Shown: positions 11,622 to 23,220 of the stretch, piece after piece
How the letters are laid out: the number at the start of each line of letters is the position of its first letter
Numbering within the stretch: the first letter of the stretch is position 1
Assembly (NCBI RefSeq): GCF_964656455.1
Contig: NC_135719.1
Coordinates: forward strand, 135,407,284-135,471,283
DNA: 64,000 bases
Direction: 5' to 3'
Origin: Halichoerus grypus
Taxonomy: Eukaryota; Chordata; Mammalia; Carnivora; Phocidae
Notes under the pieces: model-generated
Told to the model about the DNA's origin: nothing
The model's input: the letters and a program-made list of their open reading frames with translations, nothing else
Databases searched by the model: none
Made by a program: the position numbers and the translations under genes

Positions 11622-12065
11622 AATATTCTATCACTTGACATGTTTTGTTTTAGTTAATATTCTAGCAAGTATTACCCAAAACAGGACTACACAGGAGGTT
11701 GAGAATGAAGATACTTAAGTCACTCAAGTAAAAATTATAATTACACTTTGGGAATGGGTAATTATAAGGGATGAGGCAAATAAAAAGTATTAAAAAATAT
11801 CTAAGTTTCAGTTGCAAATCTTTGCCTTGGATTATAGGACACTAAGGACAATGTGGGACATCACAAGTTTATATAATTCTCATTGTCTAAGTAGGGCAGA
11901 ACTTGGTTATGTAAAGTTGTAGAGGATTAGCAATGTTTCATAAAAAGTGATGCAATTCATAATGGCATCCAACTTCTCAAGAACAAGACTGGAAGCCAGA
12001 AGATAGCAGATTGAATTCCTTTACAATTCAGTGAGGAGACAACATACCTAGCTAAACTAGGAATA
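11622..12065. other. No recognised feature
   Basis: AT-rich sequence between two SINEs. Nothing was recognised. Confidence 0.5.
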
Positions 12066-12077
12066 AAATGTGTTAGA

Positions 12078-12250
12078 GGGGTGCCTGGATAGCTCAGTCA
12101 GTTAAGGTCTGCGTTTTTGGCTCAGGTTCCTGGGATCAAGCCCCACATGGGGCTCCCTGCTGAGCTAGGAGCCTGCTTCTCCCCCTCCCTCTCCCTCTGC
12201 CCTTCCCCCTGCTCATGTTCTCTCTGTCAAAATAAATAAAATCTTAAAAA
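12078..12250 (+). mobile_element. SINEC, internally shortened
   Basis: The head GGGGTGCCTGGATAGCTCAG is followed by a body that lacks about 20 bases around the usual CATGATCCC segment. The duplication AAATGTGTTAGA (12066-12077) matches AAAGTATGTTAGA (12251-12263). Confidence 0.93.
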
Positions 12251-12263
12251 AAAGTATGTTAGA

Positions 12264-12760
12264 ACTTTTTTTTAATTTTACCCCAATGATGCATCTTTTC
12301 TTAGAAAGCTACTAGAGTTTCTAATTCTGAAATGTGAACTCAAACCAAGAAACAAGAAGATAAATTGTCCAGGGAATATAATGTAACACAACACAGAGAT
12401 TGCTGATTAAAACAACCAGATGAGCAATTGTGCCCTTCAACCAGTAGCCAACAACTGAACAGTGAGCCTAGCCTGGAGCAGAATAAGGTCCTAAGGAGGG
12501 AGATCTCCCCCTAAAAGGGAGAGCGGGGGGGGGAGAGAGCAACTTCAGAGATAGAAATATTTGGAGTTGTGTTCAAGTATATGGAAAACTGATCGTTGAC
12601 ATAATAATAATATAAACAGTGACTACTGATTTAACCAAACAGGAAATACAGACAATGAGAGAATATGGAGAGGGGAAGCAGAATGTGATAGAGCGAGTGT
12701 AAGCTGAGTTATCTATTGCCAAAAAGGAAATCAACAGATAAGCTCCAAACTTGGCAAATC
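12264..12760. other. No recognised feature
   Basis: Purine-rich stretches, including a G9 run near 12525, but no family or gene recognised. Confidence 0.45.
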
Positions 12761-12774
12761 AAGAAACAGCAATA

Positions 12775-12932
12775 TATATGGGGTAACCGGGTGATGGGTA
12801 TTAAGGGGGGCATGTGATGTGATGAGCACTGGATGTTATGCACTAACTAACTAATGAATTATTGAACACTACATCAAAAACTAATGATGTACTATACATT
12901 GGCTAATTGAACTTAATAAAAAGAAAAAAGAA
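12775..12932 (+). mobile_element. 5'-truncated carnivoran L1, 3' end
   Basis: The text GGGTGATGGGTATTAAGG, GAGCACTGGATGTTATG and CACTACATCAAAAACTAATG is the 3' end of a carnivoran L1, ending in an A-rich tail. About 155 bases remain. A degenerate flanking match (AAGAAACAGCAATATA before, AAGAAATAGTACTATA after) may be the target duplication. Confidence 0.85.
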
Positions 12933-12948
12933 AAGAAATAGTACTATA

Positions 12949-14610
12949 GACATCTATTTAATGACATAGAGGTGAGGATCAGAAAAGCACATCTAAGAGC
13001 ATCAAAAGTCATTTTTTGAGACCTGAATTTAGATAATAGGGAGAATTGAGCAGCTGTATATTTTACTATATGACTAATAGTGTTATTTAATTTTACTTTA
13101 CAGCATATATATAATTTTCTTTGATATAAAAAATAATTATAAGGAATTAAAAGTACGCTATAAGAAATCTCAGTTTTGTTAACTCTATTGCAGGCAAAAG
13201 ATGCATGGACAATATGGATCAGCTGTTTTCATTAATATTTGTGTAAAACTCCCACACCAATACCAATAATGGAAAATCAAAGGGGAAATTAGTTTAGTGC
13301 TACAAGAATTAACACTGTTTCATTTAAATAAGTGAGACAATTCTGGTTGAACAAGAATAAATGCCACTATATTTTAATGATACAGACTATATTCTCAACA
13401 ATAATACGACTTTAAAATTATATAAGGCTACATAGTTAAACAAACAACAAACATATATATATTATATATAAATTCATATATTTATATATGACACAGATAA
13501 AGACAAATAGTAGTTCTGTGAGGGAGCTTCATTAAAACCGTATGAAGTGACCTGGGATAAGAATTTGGCATGGTACTACTATCAAGGGCACAAAAATCCA
13601 ACTTAGGCTGAGACTCCCTATTAAATGTAGCCAAATGGTCAGGATATAATCAACACTTACATCTGGGTTTTTCTACTGATATCAAGTTCATTGATCTTCT
13701 ACCTTAATATCAAACAGGAAAAGTGAATTGTATATAAAATTTTTTAAATGATTCAACTATAAAAGATGTGGCATAACTTGCTCTGAAATTTATTTTTTCC
13801 TCTGATGGTGTGTGAGATACCTGGTCTGCAGGGAAAGAGAATTTCAGTCTTTTATCATGTTGAGGCTACAAATTTAGATACAAGTACAGACATTTTATAT
13901 TATCAATTTTATATTGCTTATTATTACTAAGGAGCATTCTTTTGTATTTTATATAGGTCATATAGTCTCATTTATAAGTGTTGAAAATACAAAGAGAGAA
14001 CGGTTTTCATGACATACATACTTAATTGATTTTGTGTTTCTTTGGAAAAAAATAAAGAAATAATGTTCACAGCTTTAAAATAAAAAAGAAAGAAAGAACT
14101 GTAGAACAGTTCTTTATTCCTTTCCACATTTCTCTTCTGAAACAACCACCACAAAAGTCATCCACCATTGTGCATTTCACATGCACACACACACATACAC
14201 TTTATGTTATAGATTAAAGCAAGAAGAAAAGATAAAAATCTCACTTCATTCCCATTCTTTGTAGTACAACATCCCAATGATGTTTCATATTTTTTCTGTA
14301 TGCTTGTGTTTGTCAAGAGGTTTAGCTGAAGCATTTGTTATATAAACTTGTTCCAGCCAAATTAAACAATTCTATTAAATATTGGAGATGATACATATTA
14401 CATTTATTTGAGAGAGAAATAAGTGATGGTTATGCATAACATAAAAAAGAAAACTTCATCAACCATTCTCCTAAGGCATATCTATAAATAAATATGTATC
14501 TACCTTTCATAAGTAAGAACTCCAATATCACACAGATGATAAATTCCCGAGTTGGAATTTGTATCTCCTACACAAAATACTCAAGTAGCTAATCAACATA
14601 TGCATATATT
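12949..14610. other. No recognised gene; small AT and CA repeats
   Basis: AT-rich, unique-looking DNA with a short (TA)n-rich patch at 13450-13490 and a short CA patch near 14182-14200. No gene or repeat family was recognised. Confidence 0.45.
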
Positions 14611-14621
14611 AAGAGTGTTTT

Positions 14622-14820
14622 GGGGGCACCTGGGTGGCTCAGACGGTTAAGCATCTGCCTTTGGTTCTGGTTGTGATCTCAGGATCCTGGGATCCAGCCC
14701 TGGGTCATAGTTGGTCTCCCTGCTCAGTGGGAAGTCTGCTTCTCCCTCTCCCTCTGCAGCTCCCCTCCCCAACCACTCCTGTTCTCTCTCTTTAAAATCT
14801 TAAAAAAAAAAAAAAAAAAA
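14622..14820 (+). mobile_element. SINEC, type B-like, with long A tail
   Basis: The head GGGGGCACCTGGGTGGCTC leads into a GCATCTGCCTTTGG body and an A tail of about 22. The duplication AAGAGTGTTTT is at 14611-14621 and 14821-14831. Confidence 0.95.
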
Positions 14821-14832
14821 AAGAGTGTTTTT

Positions 14833-16261
14833 GTTTTGCACTCTAGAATTAAACATCAGATAATGTCATATATCTAAGCTATATATTTCTTATCAGATCA
14901 AAACTTTCAAGGACACCCACTGTCATCTTGTCAGGCTTTTATACTGACAATCTTTTTCCTGCTGGAACATCCTTTCTCTGTTTCATATCAGCTACTTAAA
15001 CGTATCAAAACAAACATATTAAAACAAAACATTTTTATTAAAGGCAAATTCATGCACCTGGCCAAAAGATACTTTCATTGAAAGTGGAAATTGTTATTTT
15101 ACGCCACTTGTGTTGTCTCAGAAAGCAAACACAAATATTGTTACCATAACAACATCTGTGCTTCTGATTTATTATTAGCTTTTTAGTAAAATACTGTAAA
15201 ATGAGCACAGTAGTTGGATTTATATCTCCAAAGAGTAATAAACAGGAGACAATTAACTGGTAATTATTTCCACCTGCTGAACTCTATTTTGAGGCAATTT
15301 GATTAATTAACAGCAAAGATCTGTCATCATTATATGCGGAGCCTTTATTTTTCTTTTTCAAAACACCAAAATACTGTTAACATTAGTTTGGAATAGAGTC
15401 TCCTGTCCATTTTCTGGGTCGTTGCTCCTGAACTCATTACCCACATAACTGGAAAATGTGGCTACTGTTAATCAATGTAAAAATGTGGTTTTCCTTTAAA
15501 AAGTTTATAGTAATTTTGAAAAATGGAAAACGTATTTTAAAAAAAAAGACGAAAAAAGCATTTGAGATGGGTATACCAAACGTTTGACTTGTTATGCATG
15601 GGTGGGGGAACTTTTATTAAAATCAAATATATTTTTTAATCACTAAACTCTACCCTGAAACTAATAATAAAAAAATCAAATACATTTTTTGGGAGGAAAT
15701 TTAGCAATGTATTGAAATTTGCTTGTGTCCTGCATGGACTTTTAATCTTGCTTCTTTTGTTACAGGAATGGTACGAGGCAGTCTTTTAGGTCAATTAGAT
15801 TTGGAGTTCTTCCTGATTTAAGATTGTGTAAAAACAAATAGCTGTCTCTTGGCTTGCCTTTCTTTCTTTCCAGATTAATACATTGCAATGCTGTATGAAC
15901 TTCTTAACCAGAGCATACAACTGAGGCCTCTCCCATGTTTAATCTTCATTATGTATGTTAGGCAATAAACAAAGGCCAGCATGAGTGTTGAAAAGTAGCA
16001 AAAATGCAAAGTATTGTTTTTTCTTAAAAAATTCATGAACATGCTGGAACAGTAGCCCAACTGTGAGTGTTAGGAAATTTCATAAATTTCATAAATCCAA
16101 ATTGACAAGTTCAATCTCGCAAATGCTATGTGAATCAAGTCGAAGGAATTCATCATGCTTTCCATGTCATTTGGAGAAAAAAAAAATCATACTCTGAAAA
16201 AGTAGAAAGTATACTGTAATGAGCATTTGCATTTCTGAAAGCTTAATTTCTTTACTTTTGG
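14833..16261. other. Unique-looking AT-rich sequence
   Basis: No repeat family recognised over about 1.4 kb. The part 15050-15350 has several AATTAA-type motifs and looks unlike a decayed transposon. It could be ancient unique DNA, but I have no evidence of function. Confidence 0.35.
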
Positions 16262-16461
16262 NNNNNNNNNNNNNNNNNNNNNNNNNNNNNNNNNNNNNNN
16301 NNNNNNNNNNNNNNNNNNNNNNNNNNNNNNNNNNNNNNNNNNNNNNNNNNNNNNNNNNNNNNNNNNNNNNNNNNNNNNNNNNNNNNNNNNNNNNNNNNNN
16401 NNNNNNNNNNNNNNNNNNNNNNNNNNNNNNNNNNNNNNNNNNNNNNNNNNNNNNNNNNNNN
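16262..16461. other. Assembly gap (200 N)
   Basis: Exactly 200 undetermined bases. The round number suggests a fixed-size placeholder. Any open frame spanning it is meaningless. A MIR begins immediately to its right. Confidence 0.99.
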
Positions 16462-16690
16462 AGCATGGGATGTGGGGTCTAAACACCTGGGTTTAAATCC
16501 AGATGCTGCCGAGTTAGATGTGCCTGATCTCTGGGAAATTACTTATCTCAGTCTGTGGCTCAGTTTCCTCATATGAAAAAGGAGTTAGTAATCTACTTTT
16601 TGAACTTTCTGTGAAAATGATATGGATTAATTCCATGCAAATTTCTTAACACAGAATCTGGCACATAATAAACTTAGTAACTCTTAGCTC
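16462..16690 (+). mobile_element. MIR (ancient tRNA-derived SINE)
   Basis: The text GGGTTTAAATCCAGATGCTG, then CTCAGTTTCCTCATATGAAAA and GAATCTGGCACATAATAAAC (here split by small changes) gives the core and 3' end of a MIR in order. The 5' end is hidden by the assembly gap. Confidence 0.88.
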
Positions 16691-17419
16691 TTAAGCAAAA
16701 GTAACTCCGTGGTCCTTACAACTAACCTTGGTCAGGTTTAAATCTAAACCAAACCCAATTCAAAACTGCTTATTCCATAAGGAAACAAGCCATCGGATAC
16801 TAATACATTTTGTTGCTGTGGAATTTGGGCTCAAGATGAAGCAATTATAATTTAGGGAGTCACATTCTAAACTTATAACTTAATTAAATTCAGTTCTCAA
16901 GGTGCCTGGATGACACATCTGGAAAAAATGGAATTCTTTGGCACAGAAACCATTTCACATACAGTAACATCTGATTTGTGATACTGTTGTTTGGCCTCAC
17001 AGTTGATATTGTGATAGACCAATCCAGATGTGCCGCAAGCCCTAAGTCCAGCGTGGTCTTGCTAATGCACACAGTGATGGAGCCCGCCCTGGTGATGTTA
17101 CGGATAACCAGAACAGAAGAGTGATACAATGCAGATGGTGAGCCAGATTGTGTGTCTGCAGAATAAAAATGACCGCAGAACATATATGCTTTACAATTGT
17201 GTTCTCTGGCTTTTCCATAATACTTTAACAAGGTGGGAGTGAATAATCTAAGCAGAAGTAATCCATATCTACCAGGTGCACCTACATCTGAGATTGGAAA
17301 TTAAATCTGAACAACAAAACATTTTTGGTGGGAAAACGCCAGCAGAGCTTTGGGAGCGGGTTAAACAGCAGGTATCACTGGAACCGCCTAACTGTTAAAG
17401 ACTTTTGATGTCCTACTTC
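16691..17419. other. Unique-looking stretch with an exon-like segment on the minus strand
   Basis: No repeat was recognised. Bases 16890-17231 are open on the minus strand. Within them 17001-17155 is bounded by TTTTTATTCTGCAG before and a GTGAGG after (minus-strand reading), and it has more CpG sites than its surroundings. The predicted residues are hydrophobic/Ser-Thr rich and I recognise no domain. This is a candidate only, described in the findings. Confidence 0.25.
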
Positions 17420-17600
17420 AAAGTCCACTTGTGGTGTGATTTGGAAAACTTAAAATTCTCCATGTTTCAGTTTTCTCCTCTGTGAGAAGGGATGATATTG
17501 TACCCAGACATGGAGGTATTACGAGAATTTAAAGAGTCCATGTATGTAAACCACTTAGCATGATGCATGGCACATGATAAACCCCAATCGATATCCAGAA
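17420..17600 (+). mobile_element. MIR, 3' part
   Basis: TTTCAGTTTTCTCCTCTGTGA followed by AGCATGATGCATGGCACATGA (with small gaps) is the central and 3' portion of a MIR. Confidence 0.7.
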
Positions 17601-17963
17601 CAGATGCAAAATGCATACAAAGTATCTAGAGATTAGGAAGAATAGAGAAGATCTACCCTCTTGTGTGTACTAAGTACTTGGTATAGAATCTTATCTGACT
17701 CTGTTTCCTAGTCCCACCCTGCCAAATCAGGGCTACATTATGACTTCCATGGGTCCTTCCTCCACAATTTTTTTTTAATTACACTTTATGATAATATTGA
17801 TAGAAAGGCAAATATACTAATATGGATGAAAACATTGTTTTTCAACCTAAAAGTTCAGGTTCTTTTCCTCCCTGATTTTAAAAGAAATTAAAACATGTTT
17901 GTTAGCCCCTGGAAGCATTGCCATTTAACCATTGAAAATCAAAAGAGTTAAGAAACTGAATGC
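17601..17963. other. No recognised feature
   Basis: Unique-looking AT-rich sequence. Confidence 0.5.
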
Positions 17964-17978
17964 AGATTTACATATTTA

Positions 17979-18179
17979 TTTATTTAAAAGATTTTATTCA
18001 TTTATTTGAGAGAGAGAGAGCAAGAGAAAAAGCATAAGCCAGGGGGAGGGGCAGAGGGAGAGGAAGAAGCAGGCTTCTCACTGAGCAGGGAGCCAGACAA
18101 AGGGCTCAACCCCAGGATCCCTAGGTCATGACCGGAGCCGAAGGCAGATGCTTAACTGACTCAGCCACCCAGGCACCCC
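17979..18179 (-). mobile_element. SINEC, type B, minus strand
   Basis: The head ends CCCAGGCACCCC at 18179. The duplication AGATTTACATATTTA (17964-17978) is matched by AGATTTCCATATTTA (18181-18195). Confidence 0.95.
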
Positions 18180-18195
18180 AAGATTTCCATATTTA

Positions 18196-18620
18196 ATATG
18201 TGGCAGAACAGGGATTTTAAATTTGAGTTGAATTCCAAAGTTCATGTTCTTCTTCCCTTCTCACTGAGTGCATCTCAAGGGGAGGTGTATCTGGAATGGT
18301 CCATGTTTGTCTTTGGCCACTGTCCCTCATTCCAGGGCCACCTTCTTCCTGTTGACTTTCTGTTGCTGGCATCCCTCTTCCTTCTTTCTGTTTCTGATCT
18401 CTTCCTTTAAGATCTCCCCCAAATTTCCTTCTTTTCCCAGTATCAAAACTTTCATTCTCTCCTAGTTAGTAACCAGTTATTAAATTTTTTCAAAACAATC
18501 CAGTAGATTACATTCCACAAAGATATTAATGACTTGATAATGACACATGTTCCTCATTGAAAAATAGTCTCATTAATAACAGAAGAATCCTCAAGTTGAA
18601 GGACTTTGATATAAAATATT
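18196..18620. other. No recognised gene
   Basis: Pyrimidine-rich text at 18240-18450 gives two overlapping short frames rich in Ser, Phe and Leu. They look like composition artefacts. Confidence 0.4.
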
Positions 18621-18972
18621 GCTTTAATAATAGTAACAAAGTACTACAAAACGGGTGGCTTCCACAACAGAAATTTATTTTCTCATAGATCTGGAGGCTA
18701 GAATTCCACAATCAAAATGTCAGCAGGGTCCTTATCTACTGATGGCTCTGAGGGAAGGATCTGTCACAGGCTTCTCTTCTTAGCCTGTAAATAACTGCCT
18801 TTTCTCTGTGTCACCTCACATCATTTTCCCTCTATGTGTGTCTGCAAGTCCAGTTTTCCCTTTTTTTATAATGGGAAGTCGTATTGGATTGGGGCCCATC
18901 CTATTGACCTCAGGGGTCAGGGGGTTAGGACTTTGACATAGAATTTGGAATGACCCCATTCAACCCATAACA
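18621..18972 (-). mobile_element. MLT1-type (ERVL-MaLR) LTR
   Basis: The plus-strand text includes GGTGGCTTCCACAACAGAAAT, then TCTGGAGGCTAGAATTCCA, GTATTGGATTGGGGCCCATC and finally CAACCCATAACA. This is the reverse complement of an MLT1B/C-like LTR. Relative to the copy at 31299-31705 it lacks a segment of about 50 bases around 18910. No internal region is attached. Confidence 0.85.
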
Positions 18973-19029
18973 AAATGTTACAGATTGAAATATAATAAAA
19001 CCAATTGTGGAGAAAGTTTTGATTAGAAT

Positions 19030-19233
19030 ACTGAGCCTGGATGGCTCAGTACATTAAGTATCAGACTCTTGATTTCAGCTCAGGCCACAATCTCGGGGTC
19101 ATGAGATGGAGCCTGGCATCAACATCGGCTCTAAGCTGGGTGTGGAGCCAGCTTAAGATTCTCTCTCTCCCTCTGTCCCTTCCCTTCCCCTCATACCTGC
19201 TTATGTGCACTCACTAGCTCTCTCAAAAAAAAA
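19030..19233 (+). mobile_element. SINEC, older subfamily
   Basis: The head is GCCTGGATGGCTCAG, followed by the older CAGACTCTTGATTTCAG body and a CTTAAGATTCTCTCTC 3' part. The A tail has turned into the GAA array that follows. I see no clear target duplication. Confidence 0.9.
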
Positions 19234-19306
19234 AGAAGAAGAAGAAAGAAGAAGAAGAAGAAGAAGAAGAAGAAGAAGAAGAAGAAGAAGAAGAAGAAGA
19301 AGAAGA
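19234..19306 (+). repeat. (GAA)n microsatellite grown from a SINE tail
   Basis: About 24 GAA units run almost without interruption, directly after the A run of the SINE. The arginine-rich open frame across it is only a translation of the repeat. Confidence 0.97.
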
Positions 19307-19512
19307 CGATCTTTTCTAACCTCCCTGATATCACTCTATAAAAAAAGGTCCCCTCATTCCCATGGACAATGCATTCATTCAGACCCGTACCTTCTTCTCC
19401 CAGACTGCCATAAAAGATATTCTCTTGTCTTTTTGTTTAACTCTATCACCACCTTTTATAAATAGATAAACACATATTAATACTCTCAGGCAATAGATAA
19501 TAATGCACCTAA

Positions 19513-19731
19513 ACCAGGATCATACAACTTTGACAATATTGGCATTTGGGACCGGAAATGTTTTAATTGTGGGGGGCTGTCCTGCGGATTGCAATATATT
19601 TAACCATATCCTTGGCCTCTGCCTACCAGATGCCAGGAGCATCCCCTTCCGACAACCAAAGTTCTCTCCAGATATTACAAATGTCCTCTGAAGGAAGGAG
19701 GGGCAAAATCACCCCCAGGTGAGAACCACTG
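19513..19731 (-). mobile_element. MER5A-like hAT-Charlie DNA transposon fossil
   Basis: The text GGCATTTGGGACCGGAAATG, GGGGGCTGTCCTGCGGATTG, CAGATGCCAGGAGCATCCCC and GGTGAGAACCACTG matches the reverse complement of MER5A over nearly its full length. This is a non-autonomous element with no coding capacity. Confidence 0.88.
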
Positions 19732-20214
19732 CTTTAAACAAATGTAATTGAAATGCTTAGGCCAACAAGGTATTAACAGCTACTTTATAGAAAAATTCTG
19801 ATAATTAATAATGATTATCTTAAAAGAATTTTAAGATCTTTTAGAACAAGATTCTTTTTTCCTTTAAAACAAAGTAGGAGCCAAAAGAGATTGACCATTA
19901 CCACCTACTAATAAAGGCAAGGATAGAGACTTTATGGTAATTAAACAAAAAAGCTGACTGAAATTAATGATTGATAAAATGGGCATTGTCTCTTGGCCTT
20001 GCCCCTTATACTGAGGGGCTAAATTATCTGCCCCTTTGCATCTCAATTATCTTTTAGAAATTGTGCATGCTTGTAGCCTTAACAAACAATTCATTAGAAT
20101 GTATTTGTTTGTGTGAAGTGTCAAGGAAATTGTGCCATTTTGGAAGCCAAAAGACCTTAGGTCTCTTACTTCTATCCCCAGTCTGTCATCATTTATGACG
20201 TAGATTTATTTTTA
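19732..20214. other. No recognised feature
   Basis: AT-rich unique-looking DNA. Confidence 0.5.
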
Positions 20215-20330
20215 CTCGCATCCATTCATGTGTTCATTCATTCATTTGCTCATTCATTCATTCGTCAAATTTGGTGAGTACCTACTGAATACCAGATGCT
20301 ATGCTAGCAAAGTCACTATAACTATAGATA
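20215..20330 (+). mobile_element. L2 fragment with CATT repeat
   Basis: TTCATTCATTCATTTGC followed by GAGTACCTACTGAATACCAG and ATGCTATGCTAGCA fits the 3' region of an L2 element, whose consensus reads GAGCACCTACTATGTGCCAG. Confidence 0.6.
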
Positions 20331-20332
20331 TG

Positions 20333-20410
20333 CTTGTTATGAGCTATTACTTAGGAAAACAAAGGTATGTATTTGTTATGTGTTATTATTTAGGAAAATA
20401 AAGGTTGTAG
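20333..20410. repeat. 39-bp imperfect tandem duplication
   Basis: Two copies (starting 20333 and 20372) of a unit beginning YTTGTTATGWGYTATTAYTT and ending AGGAAAAYAAAGGTWGT. They differ at about six positions. Confidence 0.88.
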
Positions 20411-21809
20411 TGGGATCTGAGAACTTGTCTAGTAAAATCACTGATGCTGCAGCAGTTGGTTCAGAGAAGAAGGCAATGTAACCCAACCTTATTCAACCTT
20501 AGGTCAAGACTTTTTGTCTGACAATCGAGAGAACACTTTTATTCCTGTTGGACATGCGTGAGGGTGCTGATGGCCTTCGTTGTCCCTGGCCTCTGACTCA
20601 CAACCACAGAGAGGATGTGTCTTAGGTTGAGGGAATCAGAACTGCAGAGCAGAGAGGTGAAAGGAAGCTTAGTACTTGATGTCATCACTAAGTAACCAGA
20701 TACACCTTTTTTAGAAGCTTGAAATGCTGTTGCTATTTTCCGATACTTTGTCAATTGTCTGTCTTTTTAAAAAAATTGTATAGAGTGTTTATAACTTGCT
20801 GCTAAAAGCATCTACCCATTCAATCCTTAGACAAAGATAGCAACTTGGAGGTGGTAATGCCTTTTTTTGTTTTTTAAATTTTGTGAAGCTCTTTATTTAA
20901 GCAGGTTAAGCATCTCTTCTTGGTTGATGTGAAGAATAGAAAGTTTATATGTGCCCTTTAAAGTAGAAACCACACTGAAGTGCTGTGGGTGGAGCTAATC
21001 CCTTTCTCGTCCCCTATCAGAGCAGAATTTTGTGAGTTCTGTGCAGTTTTCTCTTAGTGCAAAATGAAGGTGCAGCTTTGAACTTGCCGGACAGACTCTA
21101 ACTGCACCATACTGGTGGTCCGATCATTCCGATCCACACCTTATCATTAACACCTCAGCTCTCATACCTCAGAATGGCTTGGATTGTAGGTCTTCTCTGT
21201 GAGCTAAGGAATAGAAACATTCTTTAAAAATAAAATGCATTTTTGGGGGGGCCTAGAAAATATTGTTTCTTATAGATTAAAATTCAGAGATTTCAAGCCT
21301 TTGAAGAAATTATAATGAAAAAGGATTCCTGCTTTTCCTATATGTATGCTCTGTCTTATGATAGCTATGGAATTGATCCTGTCTCAAGCAGGACTCAGTG
21401 GGCCTCTATGATGCTCTTATGATCCCTCCATCTGTTTTCTCATCTTTCTTTCAATTCATCTTAGGAGTCTGTAAAACATTCCCCTCTCGTCTTTCAGCCA
21501 GCCTGATGAATGATTTTCCAAACATTTCCATATCATCCCCTCTGCATCAATTTTCAGGTCAGCAATCTCTGTAAATGGTTTATTGTGATCAAATATATCA
21601 ATGTAGAAGACTGTATTTGTTAGAAGAAGGTGTGAATTGTAAATTCCTGAAAATTGTCACATTTTTCATTGAAGGTATTTGTTGACAAAACGCAAATGTC
21701 AATAAAACCAATCCCCAGGGTTTATCTCTATAGAGTATCTATCATCTATCTATTGACTTATCTACTAAATGTCTAAAGAACCTTCAGCTCTCAATAATCT
21801 CACTAAACC
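20411..21809. other. No recognised gene or repeat
   Basis: About 1.4 kb of unique-looking sequence of average composition. Several CpG sites occur at 21000-21140. Short open frames on both strands show no family. Confidence 0.4.
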
Positions 21810-22165
21810 AGTATCAACTGAGCTATGCTTTACTATGTGCCTGGTGGCAGTGTCTTTGATGTGTTGATGAGCAAACCGAAGATATAAAGTATGTTTGTAC
21901 TGTAAGTAGCTTTGAGTCTGGCTGAAGAAATAATATAAGCAGATATAATCATTTGTATGAAACATGATTCTGATTCAACAACCTGCATCTGATGAGGGAT
22001 AGGGCAGTCAGGGAAAGCCTAGTGAAGAAGGAGGAATTAAAGCAGAGTCAGAAATGAAATGATAATTTCAAATGGATAAGAAGGATTGCTGGTATTATTA
22101 ATCAGAGTGGGGAAGTGGGAACCAGACCAAAGACACAGCCATTAGAATAAGCACAAGATAGGTGT
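21810..22165 (+). mobile_element. L2 fragment
   Basis: TTTACTATGTGCCTGGTGGCAG, with small changes, is followed by GATGAGCAAACCGAAGA and by the later L2 text around AGTCAGGGAAAGCCTAGTGA. The order matches the 3' half of L2. Confidence 0.65.
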
Positions 22166-22204
22166 ATAAAGATAAAAGTAATAATAATGATAATAAAGAT
22201 TTTT

Positions 22205-22320
22205 AGGGGTGCTATTCCTATGCCAGTCTACAAGGCATTTTGCATGTTGTATATCAGACAGATAGGTTATATTATCCATATCTTTTCCACAATAAAATAG
22301 GTAGTTTTTCTAAAAGGTAA
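22205..22320. mobile_element. Possible MIR or L2 remnant
   Basis: GCCAGTCTACAAGGCATTTT and TATTATCCATATCTTTTCCA resemble the pattern of a MIR end, but the similarity is low. Confidence 0.3.
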
Positions 22321-22439
22321 ATGATAATGTTCATTGTAAAAGAAGTGTGACTATATAAATACATAATATGTATATATATATATGCAAATACACATTTTTA
22401 TATTATGTGTATAGATAGAAATATAAAATCACTTGAAGT

Positions 22440-23075
22440 CTCACCCTTGATGTAATTATTTAGCATTTTTACACTCAATGTGTTCATGCATCTCTTATAA
22501 ATTATAAACAATATATAAATGAGATTCAACCAAATGCTCTGACATAGGGGTTTGTGTATGTGACCCTACTCCCCGCCCCGGTGATTTTTGCTAAAAGGTC
22601 TGATGGATTACTTTTCACACTTTTTTTCATGTTCATATAAACACACACAAACTCACAAACACACATACATGTAGGAGATAAGGGAAGGTCATTTTAGAGT
22701 TTACTAAAAGCTGATCGTATACTATAAACTTCACAACATCTTGCTGTTTCCATGTAATATGTACACCTTGGATATCTATGTCAGCTTCTAGAGATCAAAT
22801 TCATATATTCATGGCTGCATTCAATGGTATGGATAGACCACAGTTTTTAGAACCATTATCCTACTAATAGATATTCACATTGTTTCAATTTTTTTTTTAA
22901 TTCGGTACAAATAGTACTATGAAAAACATCCTTACATTTGAATTATTTCATGTTGGTGATTTCTGTTTAAATATTGTTTAGGTATTAAAGTATATACTGA
23001 CAGATTACATTCCAAGAATGTTGTAACAATTCACATTTTCATTAGCCAGCAATATTTTACCACTTTTTAATGTGT
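22440..23075 (-). mobile_element. Old L1 3' region, minus strand
   Basis: The text GGCTGCATTCAATGGTATGG, ATTATCCTACTAATAGATATT and AACATCCTTACATTTGAATTA follows the reverse of the L1M 3' region (consensus: GCTGCATAGTATTCCATTG and AATGAACATCCTTGTACA). It is heavily diverged. Confidence 0.6.
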
Positions 23076-23099
23076 ATAAATGAATATAGGATGATTACT

Positions 23100-23220
23100 A
23101 TAAGTTGCATTTCTCTGAATAAATGAATAAATGAATTTTATCTAATGAATATTTTTGTTTATTTAATGAATATTTATTCATTTATTAATAAATATGTTTG
23201 TTTATTTGTTTACCATCATT
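23100..23220. repeat. AAAT/TTTA-rich low-complexity sequence
   Basis: Repeated AATGAATA, TTTATT and TTTGTTTATT units. Confidence 0.8.

Noticed and set aside
16167..16486. Open frames of about 90-99 codons on both strands
   Set aside because: They run through the 200 N of the assembly gap.
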